A stretch of DNA of 64,000 nucleotides from contig NC_015580.1 in the NCBI RefSeq assembly GCF_000253255.1, forward strand, positions 3,485,001 through 3,549,000, read 5' to 3'. The notes below the pieces were generated by a model, which saw only the letters and a program-made list of their open reading frames with translations, made no database searches and was not told the DNA's origin. Position numbers and translations under genes: made by a program. The DNA comes from Novosphingobium sp. PP1Y. GTDB taxonomy: Bacteria > Pseudomonadota > Alphaproteobacteria > Sphingomonadales > Sphingomonadaceae. Within the stretch, counting starts at the first letter, position 1. Each line of letters begins with the position of its first letter. This document shows, piece by piece, positions 17,818 through 27,113 of the stretch.

Positions 17818-19014
17818 ATGAAAGCAATCGGTGGTGCAATCGCACGAGCAGGCCTTGCCATGTCCGGACGCCGCAGTCCCTGGGGCGGAAGCGACAAGGG
17901 CGGCGAAGGGCCTTCGGACGAGTCCGGCAAGGACGGCGAAGACAACGACGGGGACAGTGGGTCCGAGGGCGATGGCGATCGCTCGGGGGACAAGCGCGGT
18001 CCGCGCAACCCATGGCTGCCCAGCGGCTCCACGCCGCCGCGCCGGTCCGCCAGCATCGAGGACATTTTCCGCACGCGCGATCCGCGCCGCCCCGGTGGCG
18101 GCTCTGGCGGCCCCGGCGGCGGCGGCGGCAACTTCCCGCGCCTGCCCCAGCGCCCCGACGGCAAGTCGTGGCTGCCGCTCGGCATCGGCGCGGCGGTCGT
18201 CGCGCTGCTTGCGCTGTCCAGCGTTCACATGATCGGCCCGAAGGAACAGGCGGTCGTGACCCTGTTCGGCAAGTATGCGCGCACGATCGATTCGGGCGTG
18301 AACTTCACCCTGCCCTGGCCGATCGAGCAGGTCGACGTGGAGGACGTACGCACCTTCACCGTGGACTCGATCCCCGAGGGCGAGACCGAGAAGCTGATGC
18401 TGACGAGCGACAAGAACCTCGTCGACCTCAGCTACCTGGTGCGCTGGAACATCAAGAACCTGGTGAACTACAAGTTCCGCCTCACCGATCCGAAGGAAAC
18501 CGTGCGCGAAGTGGCCGAGGCGGCGATGCGCGCTTCGATCGCGCAGATCTCGCTGAACGACGCGCTTTCGGGTGCGGGCCGCGCCCAGGTGGAGCAAGAC
18601 GTTCGCGAGCGCATGCAGCGCATCCTCGACTACTACAAGGCAGGCGTTGCGGTGCAGGGCGTGGAAATCAAGAAGGCCGATCCGCCCAGCAAGGTGGTCA
18701 CCGCCTTCCAGCAGGTCACCGTCGCCCAGCAGGAAGCCGAGCGCGACCGGTCCGAAGCGCGCGCATGGGCACAGCAGCTGCTGGCCCGCGCGCAAGGTGA
18801 CGCGGAAGCCTTCGACAAGGTCTATCAACAGTACAAGCTGGCCCCCGAGGTCACCAAGCGGCGCATGTATTACGAAACCATGGAGCGCGTGCTGCGCGAC
18901 AACGACACGGTCGTGGCAGAAGCCAAGGGTGTGACCCCCTACCTGCCGCTGTCCGAAGTGAAACGCCGCGCTGCGGACGCTGCCCCGGATGCAGCCGCGA
19001 AGGGAGGCCAGTGA
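17818..19014 (+). CDS. hflK: HflK, SPFH protein of the FtsH-regulating HflKC complex
   Basis: A 398-residue inner-membrane protein with most of its mass in the periplasm, which with HflC cages and modulates FtsH protease. The cytosolic N-terminus is a low-complexity stretch rich in G, D, S and P with a polyglycine patch (about residues 95-103). One TM helix (about 122-140, GIGAAVVALLALSS) is followed by the SPFH domain (KEQAVVTLFGKYARTIDSGVNF) and the coiled coil (QQEAERDRSEARAWAQQLLAR). The start at 17818 is tentative; an ATG at 17860 (MSGRRSPWGG) resembles the usual HflK start. The stop overlaps the hflC ATG. Confidence 0.94.
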   Translation: MKAIGGAIARAGLAMSGRRSPWGGSDKGGEGPSDESGKDGEDNDGDSGSEGDGDRSGDKRGPRNPWLPSGSTPPRRSASIEDIFRTRDPRRPGGGSGGPGGGGGNFPRLPQRPDGKSWLPLGIGAAVVALLALSSVHMIGPKEQAVVTLFGKYARTIDSGVNFTLPWPIEQVDVEDVRTFTVDSIPEGETEKLMLTSDKNLVDLSYLVRWNIKNLVNYKFRLTDPKETVREVAEAAMRASIAQISLNDALSGAGRAQVEQDVRERMQRILDYYKAGVAVQGVEIKKADPPSKVVTAFQQVTVAQQEAERDRSEARAWAQQLLARAQGDAEAFDKVYQQYKLAPEVTKRRMYYETMERVLRDNDTVVAEAKGVTPYLPLSEVKRRAADAAPDAAAKGGQ

Positions 19015-19853
19015 TGTCCAACGTCTGGCAGGACTACAAGGCGTTCTGGATCGGCGCCGGGGTCATCCTCGTCGCCATCCTGATGAGCATGATCGTCGTT
19101 CCCGAAAGCGAACAGGCCGTCGTCATCCGCACCGGCAAGCCGATTGCGGTCTACAACGGCTACGATCCCAAGGCCGCCTTCGGACAGACCGACGCGGGCG
19201 TGCATTTCCGCATCCCGCTGGTCGACAAGGTCCAGCGCATCGACAAGCGCCTGCTCTCGGTCGACATGGAGCAGCAGCAGGTGCTCTCGACCGACCAGGA
19301 CCGCCTGATCGTCGATGCCTATGCGCGCTATCGCATCATCGACCCGATCAAGATGGTCGAGACCGCTGGCACGACCGAGCGCGTGACCGAGCAGCTTGAA
19401 CCGATCCTCTCCTCGGTGCTGCGCCAGGAACTGGGCAAGCGCACGTTCCAGTCGCTGCTCACCGCAGAGCGCGGCAAGGCGATGGAGAACATCCGCGACG
19501 GCCTCGACCGTGAGGCGCGCGAATATGGCGCCCAGGTCGTCGACGTGCGCATCAAGCGCGCCGACCTGCCCGAAGGGGCGCTTGCCAGCGCCTTCACCCG
19601 CATGGAAGCGGCCCGGCAGGAAGAAGCCAAGACGATCACCGCCAAGGGACAGAAGGACGCGCAGATCATCCGCGCCGGAGCCGAAGGGCAGGCCGCGAAG
19701 ATCTACGCCGACAGCTTCGGCCAGGACCCCGGCTTCTATGACTTCTACCGGGCCATGCAGAGCTACGACGTTTCGTTCGCCAAGAGCGAAGACGGCAAGA
19801 CCATCCTGCTTGGGTCGGACAATGCTTACCTGAAGCATTTCAAGGAGCCGTGA
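19014..19853 (+). CDS. hflC: HflC, SPFH partner of HflK
   Basis: A 279-residue protein with an N-terminal membrane anchor (about residues 11-30, IGAGVILVAILMSMIVV), the SPFH core (SEQAVVIRTGKPIAVYNGYD, RIPLVDKVQRIDKRLLSVD) and a C-terminal helix (MEAARQEEAKTITAKG) ending in LLGSDNAYLKHFK. It is co-translated with hflK through a TGATG junction. HflKC assemble as a large cage around FtsH and control quality-control proteolysis of membrane proteins, which fits the nearby periplasmic protease. Confidence 0.95.
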   Translation: MSNVWQDYKAFWIGAGVILVAILMSMIVVPESEQAVVIRTGKPIAVYNGYDPKAAFGQTDAGVHFRIPLVDKVQRIDKRLLSVDMEQQQVLSTDQDRLIVDAYARYRIIDPIKMVETAGTTERVTEQLEPILSSVLRQELGKRTFQSLLTAERGKAMENIRDGLDREAREYGAQVVDVRIKRADLPEGALASAFTRMEAARQEEAKTITAKGQKDAQIIRAGAEGQAAKIYADSFGQDPGFYDFYRAMQSYDVSFAKSEDGKTILLGSDNAYLKHFKEP

Positions 19854-19983
19854 GAGCGGCCTTCAAGGCCGCAAACTGGCGGAAAACAGGCGCCATTCAA
19901 GGTCGGTTAAGCTCATGGAGCGTCAATCGGCAGGGGGTCGATGGATGGTGTCGAACACCGTCGAAATGGAGGAATCAAAGGAC

Positions 19984-21528
19984 GTGAAGCCCGTGCGATA
20001 TGCTTATGGATTGACCACAGCCCTCCTGCTTGGAGGCGCCACCCTGTCGCTCGCAACCGGCTATCCGGCAGGAGCGCAGGTCGCCCAGAACGAAGCCGGC
20101 CAGATGGCCCATGTCGTCCCGCGAGGCGGCGCTCCGGCCAGTTTCGCCGACCTGACCGAACAGCTTGCGCCAGCCGTGGTCAACATCTCGACCCGACAGC
20201 GAATCCAGGTCCAGCAGAACAGCAATCCGTTCGCCGGGACGCCGTTCGAAGGGCTGTTCGGCGGCGGCGGCGGCGCCGGCCCGCAAACGCGTGAAGCCCA
20301 GTCTCTGGGCTCTGGCTTCATCATCAGCGCCGACGGCTACATCGTCACCAACAACCACGTCATCACCGCCGAAGGTCGCGGCGAGGTGGAATCGATCACG
20401 GTGACCACCCCCGACGGCGAGGAATATCCCGCCAAGCTGATCGGCAAGGACGCGGCTTCCGACCTCGCCGTCCTGAAGGTCGAGCGTTCCAAGCCCTTCC
20501 CCTTCGTGAAGTTCGGCGATTCCTCGCACGCCCGTGTGGGTGACTGGATCATCGCCATCGGTAACCCGTTCGGCCTCGGCGGTACGGTGACCTCGGGCAT
20601 CATCTCGGCGGTCTACCGCAACACCGGCGGCGGCGGCGCCTACGACCGCTACCTGCAGACCGACGCGGCGATCAACCGCGGCAACTCGGGCGGCCCGATG
20701 TTCGACATGAACGGACAGGTCATCGGCATCAACAACGCGATCTTCTCGCCCACCGGCGGCAGCGTCGGCATCGGCTTCGCCATCCCGGCGGAAACCGCGG
20801 CGCCGATCGTGCAGAAGCTGATCAAGGGTGAAGCGATCGAGCGCGGCTACCTGGGCGTGCGCATCCAGCCGCTCAACGACGACCTTGCCGAGTCGCTGGG
20901 CCTCGAACGCAACAAGGGTGAGTTCATCCAGTCCGTCGAACCCGGCGGCGCGGCTGACAAGGCCGGGGTCAAGGCCGGCGACGTCGTCGTCAAGGTCGGC
21001 GGTAAGGAAGTGACCAAGGAGCAGACGCTCTCTTACCTCGTTGCCAACACCGAGCCGGGCAGCCGCGTGCCGGTGGAAGTGATCCGCAACGGCCGCAAGA
21101 TGACTCTCAACGCCACGGTCGCCAAGCGCCCGAGCGAAGACGAACTGCAGCAGAGCTTTAACTCTGAAGACGACCAGCAGAACGCCGATCCCTTCAACAA
21201 CCCGCCCAAGCAGCAGGAGCAGGGCTACATCGAGAAGTCGATCGGCCTCTCGGTCACCCCGCTCACGCCGCAGATCGCGCGCCAGCTCGGTGCGTCGGAT
21301 AACGTGAAGGGCCTCGTCATCGTCGCCGTCGATCCCAGCTCGGACGCCGGCCAGAAGGGCTTCGCCCGCGGCTTCATCCTGCTCCAGGCCAACGGTCAGG
21401 ACGTTAACACGCAAGCCGACCTCGAAAGCGCCATCCGCGCCGCCAAGGCAGACGGGCGTTCGGCCATCCTGCTGCGTGTACAGCCACGCGGCCAGCCTTC
21501 CGCCTTCGTGCCCGTCCGCATCCGCTGA
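19984..21528 (+). CDS. degP: DegP/HtrA-type periplasmic serine protease
   Basis: A 514-residue protease/chaperone that degrades misfolded periplasmic proteins. The GTG at 19984 has GGAGG at 19968-19972 and gives a signal peptide (VKPVRYAYGLTTALLLGG, then AGAQVA); in-frame ATGs at 19915 and 19945 are alternatives. The trypsin-like domain carries His in IVTNNHVIT, Asp in ASDLAVLKVE and Ser in NRGNSGGPMFD. A glycine-rich loop near FGGGGGAGP corresponds to the LA loop. Two PDZ domains follow (RGYLGVRIQPLNDD and IGLSVTPLTPQIARQL). It lies 130 bp after hflC, and a strong bidirectional terminator closes the unit. Confidence 0.95.
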   Translation: MKPVRYAYGLTTALLLGGATLSLATGYPAGAQVAQNEAGQMAHVVPRGGAPASFADLTEQLAPAVVNISTRQRIQVQQNSNPFAGTPFEGLFGGGGGAGPQTREAQSLGSGFIISADGYIVTNNHVITAEGRGEVESITVTTPDGEEYPAKLIGKDAASDLAVLKVERSKPFPFVKFGDSSHARVGDWIIAIGNPFGLGGTVTSGIISAVYRNTGGGGAYDRYLQTDAAINRGNSGGPMFDMNGQVIGINNAIFSPTGGSVGIGFAIPAETAAPIVQKLIKGEAIERGYLGVRIQPLNDDLAESLGLERNKGEFIQSVEPGGAADKAGVKAGDVVVKVGGKEVTKEQTLSYLVANTEPGSRVPVEVIRNGRKMTLNATVAKRPSEDELQQSFNSEDDQQNADPFNNPPKQQEQGYIEKSIGLSVTPLTPQIARQLGASDNVKGLVIVAVDPSSDAGQKGFARGFILLQANGQDVNTQADLESAIRAAKADGRSAILLRVQPRGQPSAFVPVRIR

Positions 21529-21567
21529 CGGGCCGCAGCGCCCCGGCCGCAAGGTCGGGGCAGCGGA

Positions 21568-21613
21568 CATACAGAAACACCCGCCGGAGCGATCCGGCGG
21601 GTGTTTCTGTATG
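21568..21613. terminator. Bidirectional intrinsic terminator between degP and the penicillin-binding protein gene
   Basis: A perfect 21-bp stem (21568-21588 with 21593-21613) closes on the GNRA-type tetraloop GCGA. The arms end in A-rich and T-rich stretches (CAGAAACAC and GTGTTTCTG), so the hairpin can end transcripts from both the convergent degP and penicillin-binding protein genes. Confidence 0.9.
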
Positions 21614-21717
21614 CGCTCGCGGCGCGGGGTGCGGGGCCTGATCTCATCCCCCGGCAACGCGAAGGAAGGCCCGGCAACGCAATGTAAGGGATCGCCCCGA
21701 TCCCCCCTTGCAGTGCC

Positions 21718-23928
21718 TCAGTAGTTGGGAACGGGGGTCGGCGTGCGCGTTGCGGCCGGTGCCGGAGTGCGGGTTGCGCCCGGCGCGGGCGGGGTAACGA
21801 TCTTGGGCGCAAGCCCCTGTCCGGGCCGAAGACCCGGATCATTGGCCGGGGCCCGGCCAGTCGCCCGGTCGAGGAAGTCGTCATTGGCGGCGGGCGGATT
21901 GCCGTAATCTGGCACCATCGCGGCACCGGGGCCCGGCCCCGGGCCGATCGTGCCGTCCTCGTAGATCGGGGCATCGTCGCCCGAGCCGCTGCCCGGATGC
22001 ACCAGGTTGCCGTTCTCGTCGACGTAGTAGTAGTCATCCGGGTTGCCCTGGAGATACTCGTCGTCCGGCTCGAGCTGCCACTCGGGAAGTTGCAGCTTGG
22101 TGTCGAACTCCTCCACGGGACGCTTGGCGACGGCGACCTTCATGAAGTCGGCGAAAGCACGCGCCGGAGCGTGGCCGCCCGACAGCCCGGGAACCGCCTT
22201 GGCATCGTCGCGGCCCATCCACACGCCGGTAGTCACGCCGCTGGAGAAGCCGAGGAACCAGCCGTCCTTGTTCGAGCTCGTCGTGCCGGTCTTGCCCGCA
22301 ACCGGTCGGCCGATCTGCGCCGCCCGGCCGGTACCGGTGGCCACGGCCGACTGCAGGAGGTCGGTGATCCCGGCCGCAACGTAGTGAGGCACCAGAACCT
22401 GCCCGCGCACCGACTTGTGCTGGTAGAGTACTTCGCCGTCAGTCGTCGTGACCTTGGTGATGCCATAAGGCTCCACCGAAGTGCCGCCGGCGCTGACTGC
22501 AGCGAAGGCGCGGGTCATGTCGATCAGGCGCACTTCCGAAGTGCCCAGCACCATGGCCGGCTGAGTGTTGATCGGCGTGGTGATGCCGAAGCGGCGGGCC
22601 ATGCTGGCCACGGTACCGAAGCCCACCTCATTGCCAAGCTGCGCCGCGATGGTGTTCTTCGAATAGGCGAAGGCGGAGCGGATATCGATCTGCCCGGCAT
22701 ACTTGCGCCCGGAATTATGCGGGCTCCACCCGTCGATCGTCACCGGCTCGTCGACCACCGGATCGCTCGGCGTGTAGCCCGCCTCGAGCGCGGCGAGATA
22801 GACGAACAGCTTCCAGGCCGATCCTGGCTGACGCTCCGCGCTGGTTGCACGGTTGTAGTTCGAATTGATGTAGTCCGTGCCGCCGACCAGCGCCAGCACC
22901 GCACCGTCGTTGTCGAGGCTGACCAGTGCGCCCTGCGCGCCCTTGGGAGCATTCGCGATGATCGCCGCGGTCGCCGCTTCCTGCATCCTGGGGTCGAGCG
23001 TGGTCCAGACCTCGATCGGCTCGTTGGTCTCGGGCAGCAGCATGTCCAGCTGGGGCAGCGCCCAGTCGGTGAAGTAGCGAACCGAGTTCTGCCCCTTCTC
23101 CTTGGCAAGCTTGACCTTGGTGAGGTCGGTGCCGTCCGCCTCGCTCTGGGTAATGACGCCGTTGTCGGCCATCGTACCGAGCACGACGTTGCCGCGCGCG
23201 ATGGACGCCTGGACGTCGGCCGTCGGCGAATAGTTCGACGGGGCCTTGACCAGACCGGCGATGATCGCCGCTTCTCCGGTCGAAAGCTCGGTCGCAGGAT
23301 GGCCGAAGAACTTGCGGCTCGCCGCGTCGATGCCATAGGCGCCGCCACCGAAATAGACCTTGTTCAGGTAAAGCTCGAGGATCTGGTCCTTGCTGAACTT
23401 GCGTTCCAGCGCCAGCGCCAGGACCATCTCGCGCGCCTTGCGCCCGAACGTGCGGGCGTTGTTCAGGAAGATGTTGCGCGCCAGCTGCTGGGTGATCGTG
23501 GAGGCGCCCTGCTTCCAGCGACCGGCCTCATAGCGGACCATGACCGAGCGCACGATGCCGATGGGATCGACGCCGTAGTGATCGCGGAAGCGGCGATCCT
23601 CGACCGAGATCATCGCGTCCTTCATGATTTGCGGGATCTGGTCGTAGCCCAGCCACTTGCCGTAGCTCGGCCCGAGCGAGACCAGCTCGCTGCCGTCGCG
23701 GGCGCGCACGACGATCATCTGCCCGTTCTGGCTGCTCTTGAGCGCGCTGAAATCGGGCAGTTCGCGCATGGTAAACGTCACGGCCGCAGCAAGGAACAGG
23801 CCGCCCAGCAATGCCAGGGCAAGACCCCAGATCATCAGTGAGCGGATTGCGCGGAACCAGAGCGGTTTCCTGGTCGGCTTGGAGGAAGGGCCGCCCGATG
23901 TGCGGCGCCGGCCGGTATTCTTGGCCAT
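21718..23928 (-). CDS. Class A penicillin-binding protein 1 (transglycosylase/transpeptidase)
   Basis: A 736-residue bifunctional peptidoglycan synthase. A basic cytosolic tail (1-27) is followed by one TM helix (about 31-52). The GT51 domain has its catalytic Glu in SVEDRRFRDHYGVDP (E110) and GASTITQQLARN (141-152). The transpeptidase domain has S-x-x-K as GSAWK (S370, K373), S-x-N as SKN (423-425) and K-T-G in AGKTGTTSSNKDG. The last ~110 residues are rich in P, G, D and Y and end in repeated PAPAATRTP-like stretches, probably a disordered periplasmic tail. It resembles the PBP1A/1C-like enzymes of Alphaproteobacteria. It is convergent with degP. Confidence 0.95.
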   Translation of the reverse strand: MAKNTGRRRTSGGPSSKPTRKPLWFRAIRSLMIWGLALALLGGLFLAAAVTFTMRELPDFSALKSSQNGQMIVVRARDGSELVSLGPSYGKWLGYDQIPQIMKDAMISVEDRRFRDHYGVDPIGIVRSVMVRYEAGRWKQGASTITQQLARNIFLNNARTFGRKAREMVLALALERKFSKDQILELYLNKVYFGGGAYGIDAASRKFFGHPATELSTGEAAIIAGLVKAPSNYSPTADVQASIARGNVVLGTMADNGVITQSEADGTDLTKVKLAKEKGQNSVRYFTDWALPQLDMLLPETNEPIEVWTTLDPRMQEAATAAIIANAPKGAQGALVSLDNDGAVLALVGGTDYINSNYNRATSAERQPGSAWKLFVYLAALEAGYTPSDPVVDEPVTIDGWSPHNSGRKYAGQIDIRSAFAYSKNTIAAQLGNEVGFGTVASMARRFGITTPINTQPAMVLGTSEVRLIDMTRAFAAVSAGGTSVEPYGITKVTTTDGEVLYQHKSVRGQVLVPHYVAAGITDLLQSAVATGTGRAAQIGRPVAGKTGTTSSNKDGWFLGFSSGVTTGVWMGRDDAKAVPGLSGGHAPARAFADFMKVAVAKRPVEEFDTKLQLPEWQLEPDDEYLQGNPDDYYYVDENGNLVHPGSGSGDDAPIYEDGTIGPGPGPGAAMVPDYGNPPAANDDFLDRATGRAPANDPGLRPGQGLAPKIVTPPAPGATRTPAPAATRTPTPVPNY

Positions 23929-23951
23929 CTTCTAGATGCAAACCCCTTTGA

Positions 23952-23989
23952 CGGACCTTCTTGTCCGAACGCGTCGTACACTTTGTACG
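23952..23989 (-). promoter_or_regulatory. Two adjacent inverted repeats upstream of the penicillin-binding protein gene
   Basis: The 132-bp gap between the penicillin-binding protein start and msrB contains CGGAC-N6-GTCCG (23952-23967) and CGTACA-N3-TGTACG (23975-23989), 24 to 61 bp before the start codon. They could be operator half-sites or leader hairpins. No known regulator motif is matched with certainty. Confidence 0.35.
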
Positions 23990-24060
23990 CCGGATTTGTA
24001 ACCCGACCTTAACAACGAGATGTGCATGAAACGGCGCTTTACCGAGCGCCGCGCGCCGGT

Positions 24061-24462
24061 TCAGTCTTCCTTCGGCTTGAAGTCGAGCGAGGCACTGTTG
24101 ATGCAGTAGCGCAGGCCGTCGGGCCCCGGACCGTCCGGGAACACATGCCCGAGATGTCCCTCGCAGCGGGCACAGGTCACCTCGGTACGCACCATGCCGT
24201 GCGACACGTCGCGATGTTCGTCGACGGCATCGCCCGCAACAGGGGCCGTATAGCTCGGCCAGCCCGAGCCGGAATTATACTTCGTTTCGGACGAAAACAG
24301 CGGCGCGCCGCAACCGGCGCAAGTGTACATGCCGGCCTGGTTGTTGCTTTCGTACTTGCCGGTAAAGGCCCGCTCGGTGCCAGCCTGCCGCAGCACCTGG
24401 TACTGTTCGGGCGTCAGCCGTTCGCGCCATTCTTCTTCCGTGAGGTTGAGCTTGTCGGTCAT
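24061..24462 (-). CDS. msrB: Peptide-methionine (R)-S-oxide reductase
   Basis: A 133-residue cytosolic repair enzyme reducing the R form of methionine sulfoxide in proteins. The four zinc-binding cysteines are present as C48-x-x-C51 (TCAGCG) and C97-x-x-C100 (TCARCEGHLGHVF), and the catalytic Cys is C120 in RYCINSASL. The GWPSY motif is also intact. Length matches stand-alone MsrB. It is the last gene on the minus strand before the penicillin-binding protein, with an 87-bp gap to the NfeD-like gene. Confidence 0.97.
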   Translation of the reverse strand: MTDKLNLTEEEWRERLTPEQYQVLRQAGTERAFTGKYESNNQAGMYTCAGCGAPLFSSETKYNSGSGWPSYTAPVAGDAVDEHRDVSHGMVRTEVTCARCEGHLGHVFPDGPGPDGLRYCINSASLDFKPKED

Positions 24463-24549
24463 ATCTGCACTTCTCCTTGGCGCAGATATGGGGCGGTGGG
24501 GCGCAGGTTTCCAGTGCCCCTCCCCGTGCCGGGCAGCTCACACCCAGGT

Positions 24550-24996
24550 TCAGGCCATCGGTTCGACGACCAGCACCACGCCGTCATGGCCGACGACCTT
24601 GAGGCGCGTGCCGACGATGGCATCCGCGCCCTTGGCAAGCCATTCGCTGTCACCCAGGCGCACGCGGCCGGAACCGCCCTCGATCGCCTGGGTCACCACA
24701 ACCGTTTCGCCCACCACGCGCTCGCCGCGCTGGTTCATCTTGGGATCGGCGGCCACCACCGGGTGATCCTTGAGCACGCGCTTGCCGGTGAAGACGGCGA
24801 TGATCGACAGCAGCGCGAAGATCACGATCTGCAGCGGCAGCCCGATCGGCAGCAGCCACGCGACGAGCCCCGTGATGAGCGCCGCCCCGGCCATCCAGAT
24901 CAGGAACACCCCCGGGATCGCCATCTCGGCAATCGCCAGCACAAGGCCGATGGCCAGCCAGGTGTAATGCACCTCCAGGTTCATCAGGTCATCCAT
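24550..24996 (-). CDS. NfeD-like membrane protein
   Basis: A 148-residue protein with two to three membrane helices (about 12-30, 32-52 and 57-70) followed by an OB-fold NfeD domain (about 85-145: GERVVGETVVVTQAIEGGSGRVRLGDSEW). In this family the OB-fold protein partners with an SPFH protein in the inner membrane. Its ATG overlaps the stop codon of the SPFH gene, which supports a functional pair, probably in membrane organisation or quality control. It lacks the ClpP-like protease domain of long NfeD proteins. Confidence 0.88.
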   Translation of the reverse strand: MDDLMNLEVHYTWLAIGLVLAIAEMAIPGVFLIWMAGAALITGLVAWLLPIGLPLQIVIFALLSIIAVFTGKRVLKDHPVVAADPKMNQRGERVVGETVVVTQAIEGGSGRVRLGDSEWLAKGADAIVGTRLKVVGHDGVVLVVEPMA

Positions 24997-25985
24997 CAGC
25001 GGTCACCGCCGGCAGAGGGCGGCACGCTGGGTGCGGCGCGGCGCGTCTGGGCAGGAGGCGGCGGGGGCGAGGACGGCGGATTGCTGTTCAACGCTTCCTT
25101 CGCCAGTTCACCGATCCCGCCCAGCGTGCCGATCAGCTGGGTCGCCTCGACCGGGAAGAGGATCGTCTTGGCATTGGGCGAGGTCGCGAACTTGGCCACC
25201 GCCTCGGTGTACTTCTGGGCGATGAAGTAGTTGATCGCCTGCGAGCCCGATTCCGCAATCGCCTGGCTGACCATGTGCGTCGCGCGGGCTTCGGCCTCGG
25301 CTTCGCGCTCACGCGCCTCGGCGTCGCGAAAGGCGGCTTCGCGCCGACCTTCTGCCGAGAGGATCTGCGACTGCTTTTCGCCTTCGGCGCGCAGGATCGC
25401 CGAAGCTCGGCTTGCCTCGGCCTCGAGGATCTCGGCGCGCTTCTCGCGCTCGGCCTTCATCTGGCGGGCCATCGCGTTGGAAATGTCGAGCGGGGGCCGG
25501 ATGTCCTTGATTTCGACGCGGGTGATCTTCACGCCCCAGGGCGAAGTCGCATGGTCGACCACCGACAGCAGGCGCGCATTGATCTCGTCACGCTTGGACA
25601 GCGTCTCGTCGAGGTCCATCGAACCCATGACCGTACGCAGGTTGGTGGTGGTGAGCGCCATGATCGAGCTGTAGAGGTTGTGGACCTCGTAAGCTGCCTT
25701 GCCGGCATCGAGCACCTGGAAGAACACTACCGCATCGACACCGACCATGGCGTTGTCCTTGGTGATGATCTCCTGCCCGGGAATGTCCAGGACCTGCTCC
25801 ATCATGTTCACCTTCTGGCCGACGCGGTCGACGAAAGGAATGATGACATGAAGCCCGGGCTGCGCCGCAAGCGTGAACTTGCCGAGCCGTTCTACCGTGT
25901 AAACATAGCCCTGCCGCACGACGCGAACGCCCATCATCAGGAAGACGACCACGACGACAATCAGGGCAATGAGAAATTCAGTCAC
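24996..25985 (-). CDS. SPFH/band 7 (stomatin-like, QmcA type) membrane protein
   Basis: A 329-residue protein with an N-terminal membrane helix (residues 3-20, FLIALIVVVVVFLMMGV) and a stomatin/SPFH domain (VRQGYVYTVERLGKFTLAAQPGLHVIIPFVDRV). A heptad-rich helix (MKAEREKRAEILEAEASRAS, about 180-240) drives oligomerisation, and a proline-rich tail follows. The partner NfeD-like gene is immediately downstream. Homologues such as QmcA form membrane microdomain assemblies. The exact role is unknown. Confidence 0.9.
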   Translation of the reverse strand: MTEFLIALIVVVVVFLMMGVRVVRQGYVYTVERLGKFTLAAQPGLHVIIPFVDRVGQKVNMMEQVLDIPGQEIITKDNAMVGVDAVVFFQVLDAGKAAYEVHNLYSSIMALTTTNLRTVMGSMDLDETLSKRDEINARLLSVVDHATSPWGVKITRVEIKDIRPPLDISNAMARQMKAEREKRAEILEAEASRASAILRAEGEKQSQILSAEGRREAAFRDAEAREREAEAEARATHMVSQAIAESGSQAINYFIAQKYTEAVAKFATSPNAKTILFPVEATQLIGTLGGIGELAKEALNSNPPSSPPPPPAQTRRAAPSVPPSAGGDR

Positions 25986-26144
25986 GGCGCAATCCCCTCA
26001 TTACATGCCGATAAAGCACGATCCTAGCGGCAGGGACGTAAGGGACAAGTAAAACCGGAACTTGTTAAATTGCACCGAAAGCCCCGCTGCCAATCCAACT
26101 GAGCCTGGCGATGCCAGAACGCACCGGCGATGCGGAAGTTGTCC

Positions 26145-27017
26145 TCAGAGCCGAGCGAACAGGGCCAGCATCCGGTTCCAGGCCTTGTCGGCTTCGCTCG
26201 GATCCCAGGACGGCGAGTCCGGCACGCACCAGCCGTGATCGGCTTGATAGACCTCGATCTCGGCCGGGCGGCCTGCGGCGTCCGCTGTCTTGCGCAGCTC
26301 CACCTTGGCCTGCGGGTCGCGCGCATCGTCATTGCGGGCGATTGCAAAGAGATAGGACGCCTCGGTCTTCGCAAGCAGGCGATGCGGACTGTCCGGCTCC
26401 TCGGTCACGAGCCCGCCGCCATGGAGCGAGGCCGCCGCCCCGACGCGATCGGGCACGGCCGCCGCGGTGCGCACGGTGAACGGACCGCCCATGCAATAGC
26501 CGTTGCTGCCGATCCTGCGCCCCTTGTCCACTTCGCGCTGCCCATCGAGAAACGCGACATAGGCCCCGGCATCGCTGGTGATTGCCGCCGGGGTAAGCTG
26601 TTCGCGCAAGGGCGCGATCTTGGCCTGTCCCTCAGGCGTGCGCCACTCGGCAAAACTTTTTAGAAGCGGCGCCGGGCCACCGCGGTAGTACTGGTTCACC
26701 ACCAGAACCGCATAGCCTTCGGCAGCCAGCGTGCGGGCCATGATCTTCTTGGCCTCCCGCAGTCCCGCGATGTCGGGCCACATGACGATGCCGGGATGGG
26801 CGCCTTCGGACGGGTGGACGAAGAAGGCATCGGCAACGCCATCAGGCGTGGTGATCGAAACCATGCGCTCGGCAACCTGGCTGCCCCCGTCAGCCTCCAC
26901 CGACTTCGAGCAACTGGCCAGGGCAATGGTTGCCCCCATGGCCGCGAACTGGCGCCGGCTCAGGCCGCGCCGGGCCAGATTGGCGTCTTCGCTTGCTTGG
27001 GTGAATTCATCGCACAT
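26145..27017 (-). CDS. Secreted dienelactone hydrolase family protein
   Basis: A 290-residue alpha/beta hydrolase. The N-terminus has a twin-arginine motif (LSRRQFAAMGATIALASC) that ends in a lipobox-like LASC (Cys36), so the protein is probably exported folded and may be lipid-anchored. The nucleophile elbow is GSNGYCMGG with Cys175, the dienelactone hydrolase form of G-x-C-x-G; the acid/base partners are likely in FAIARNDDARD and QADHGWC. The true dienelactone hydrolase acts in chloroaromatic degradation, but most relatives have unknown ester or lactone substrates. It stands alone, divergent from the small phosphatase-like gene. Confidence 0.85.
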   Translation of the reverse strand: MCDEFTQASEDANLARRGLSRRQFAAMGATIALASCSKSVEADGGSQVAERMVSITTPDGVADAFFVHPSEGAHPGIVMWPDIAGLREAKKIMARTLAAEGYAVLVVNQYYRGGPAPLLKSFAEWRTPEGQAKIAPLREQLTPAAITSDAGAYVAFLDGQREVDKGRRIGSNGYCMGGPFTVRTAAAVPDRVGAAASLHGGGLVTEEPDSPHRLLAKTEASYLFAIARNDDARDPQAKVELRKTADAAGRPAEIEVYQADHGWCVPDSPSWDPSEADKAWNRMLALFARL

Positions 27018-27113
27018 GGGGACAGGCCTCCCGGATTGTCGAGATTTGCCGAGAGGTTACCAAGCCGCTAGCGAGATTGCGAGCGAATGGTTTCAACACG
27101 AGAATGAGTATCC

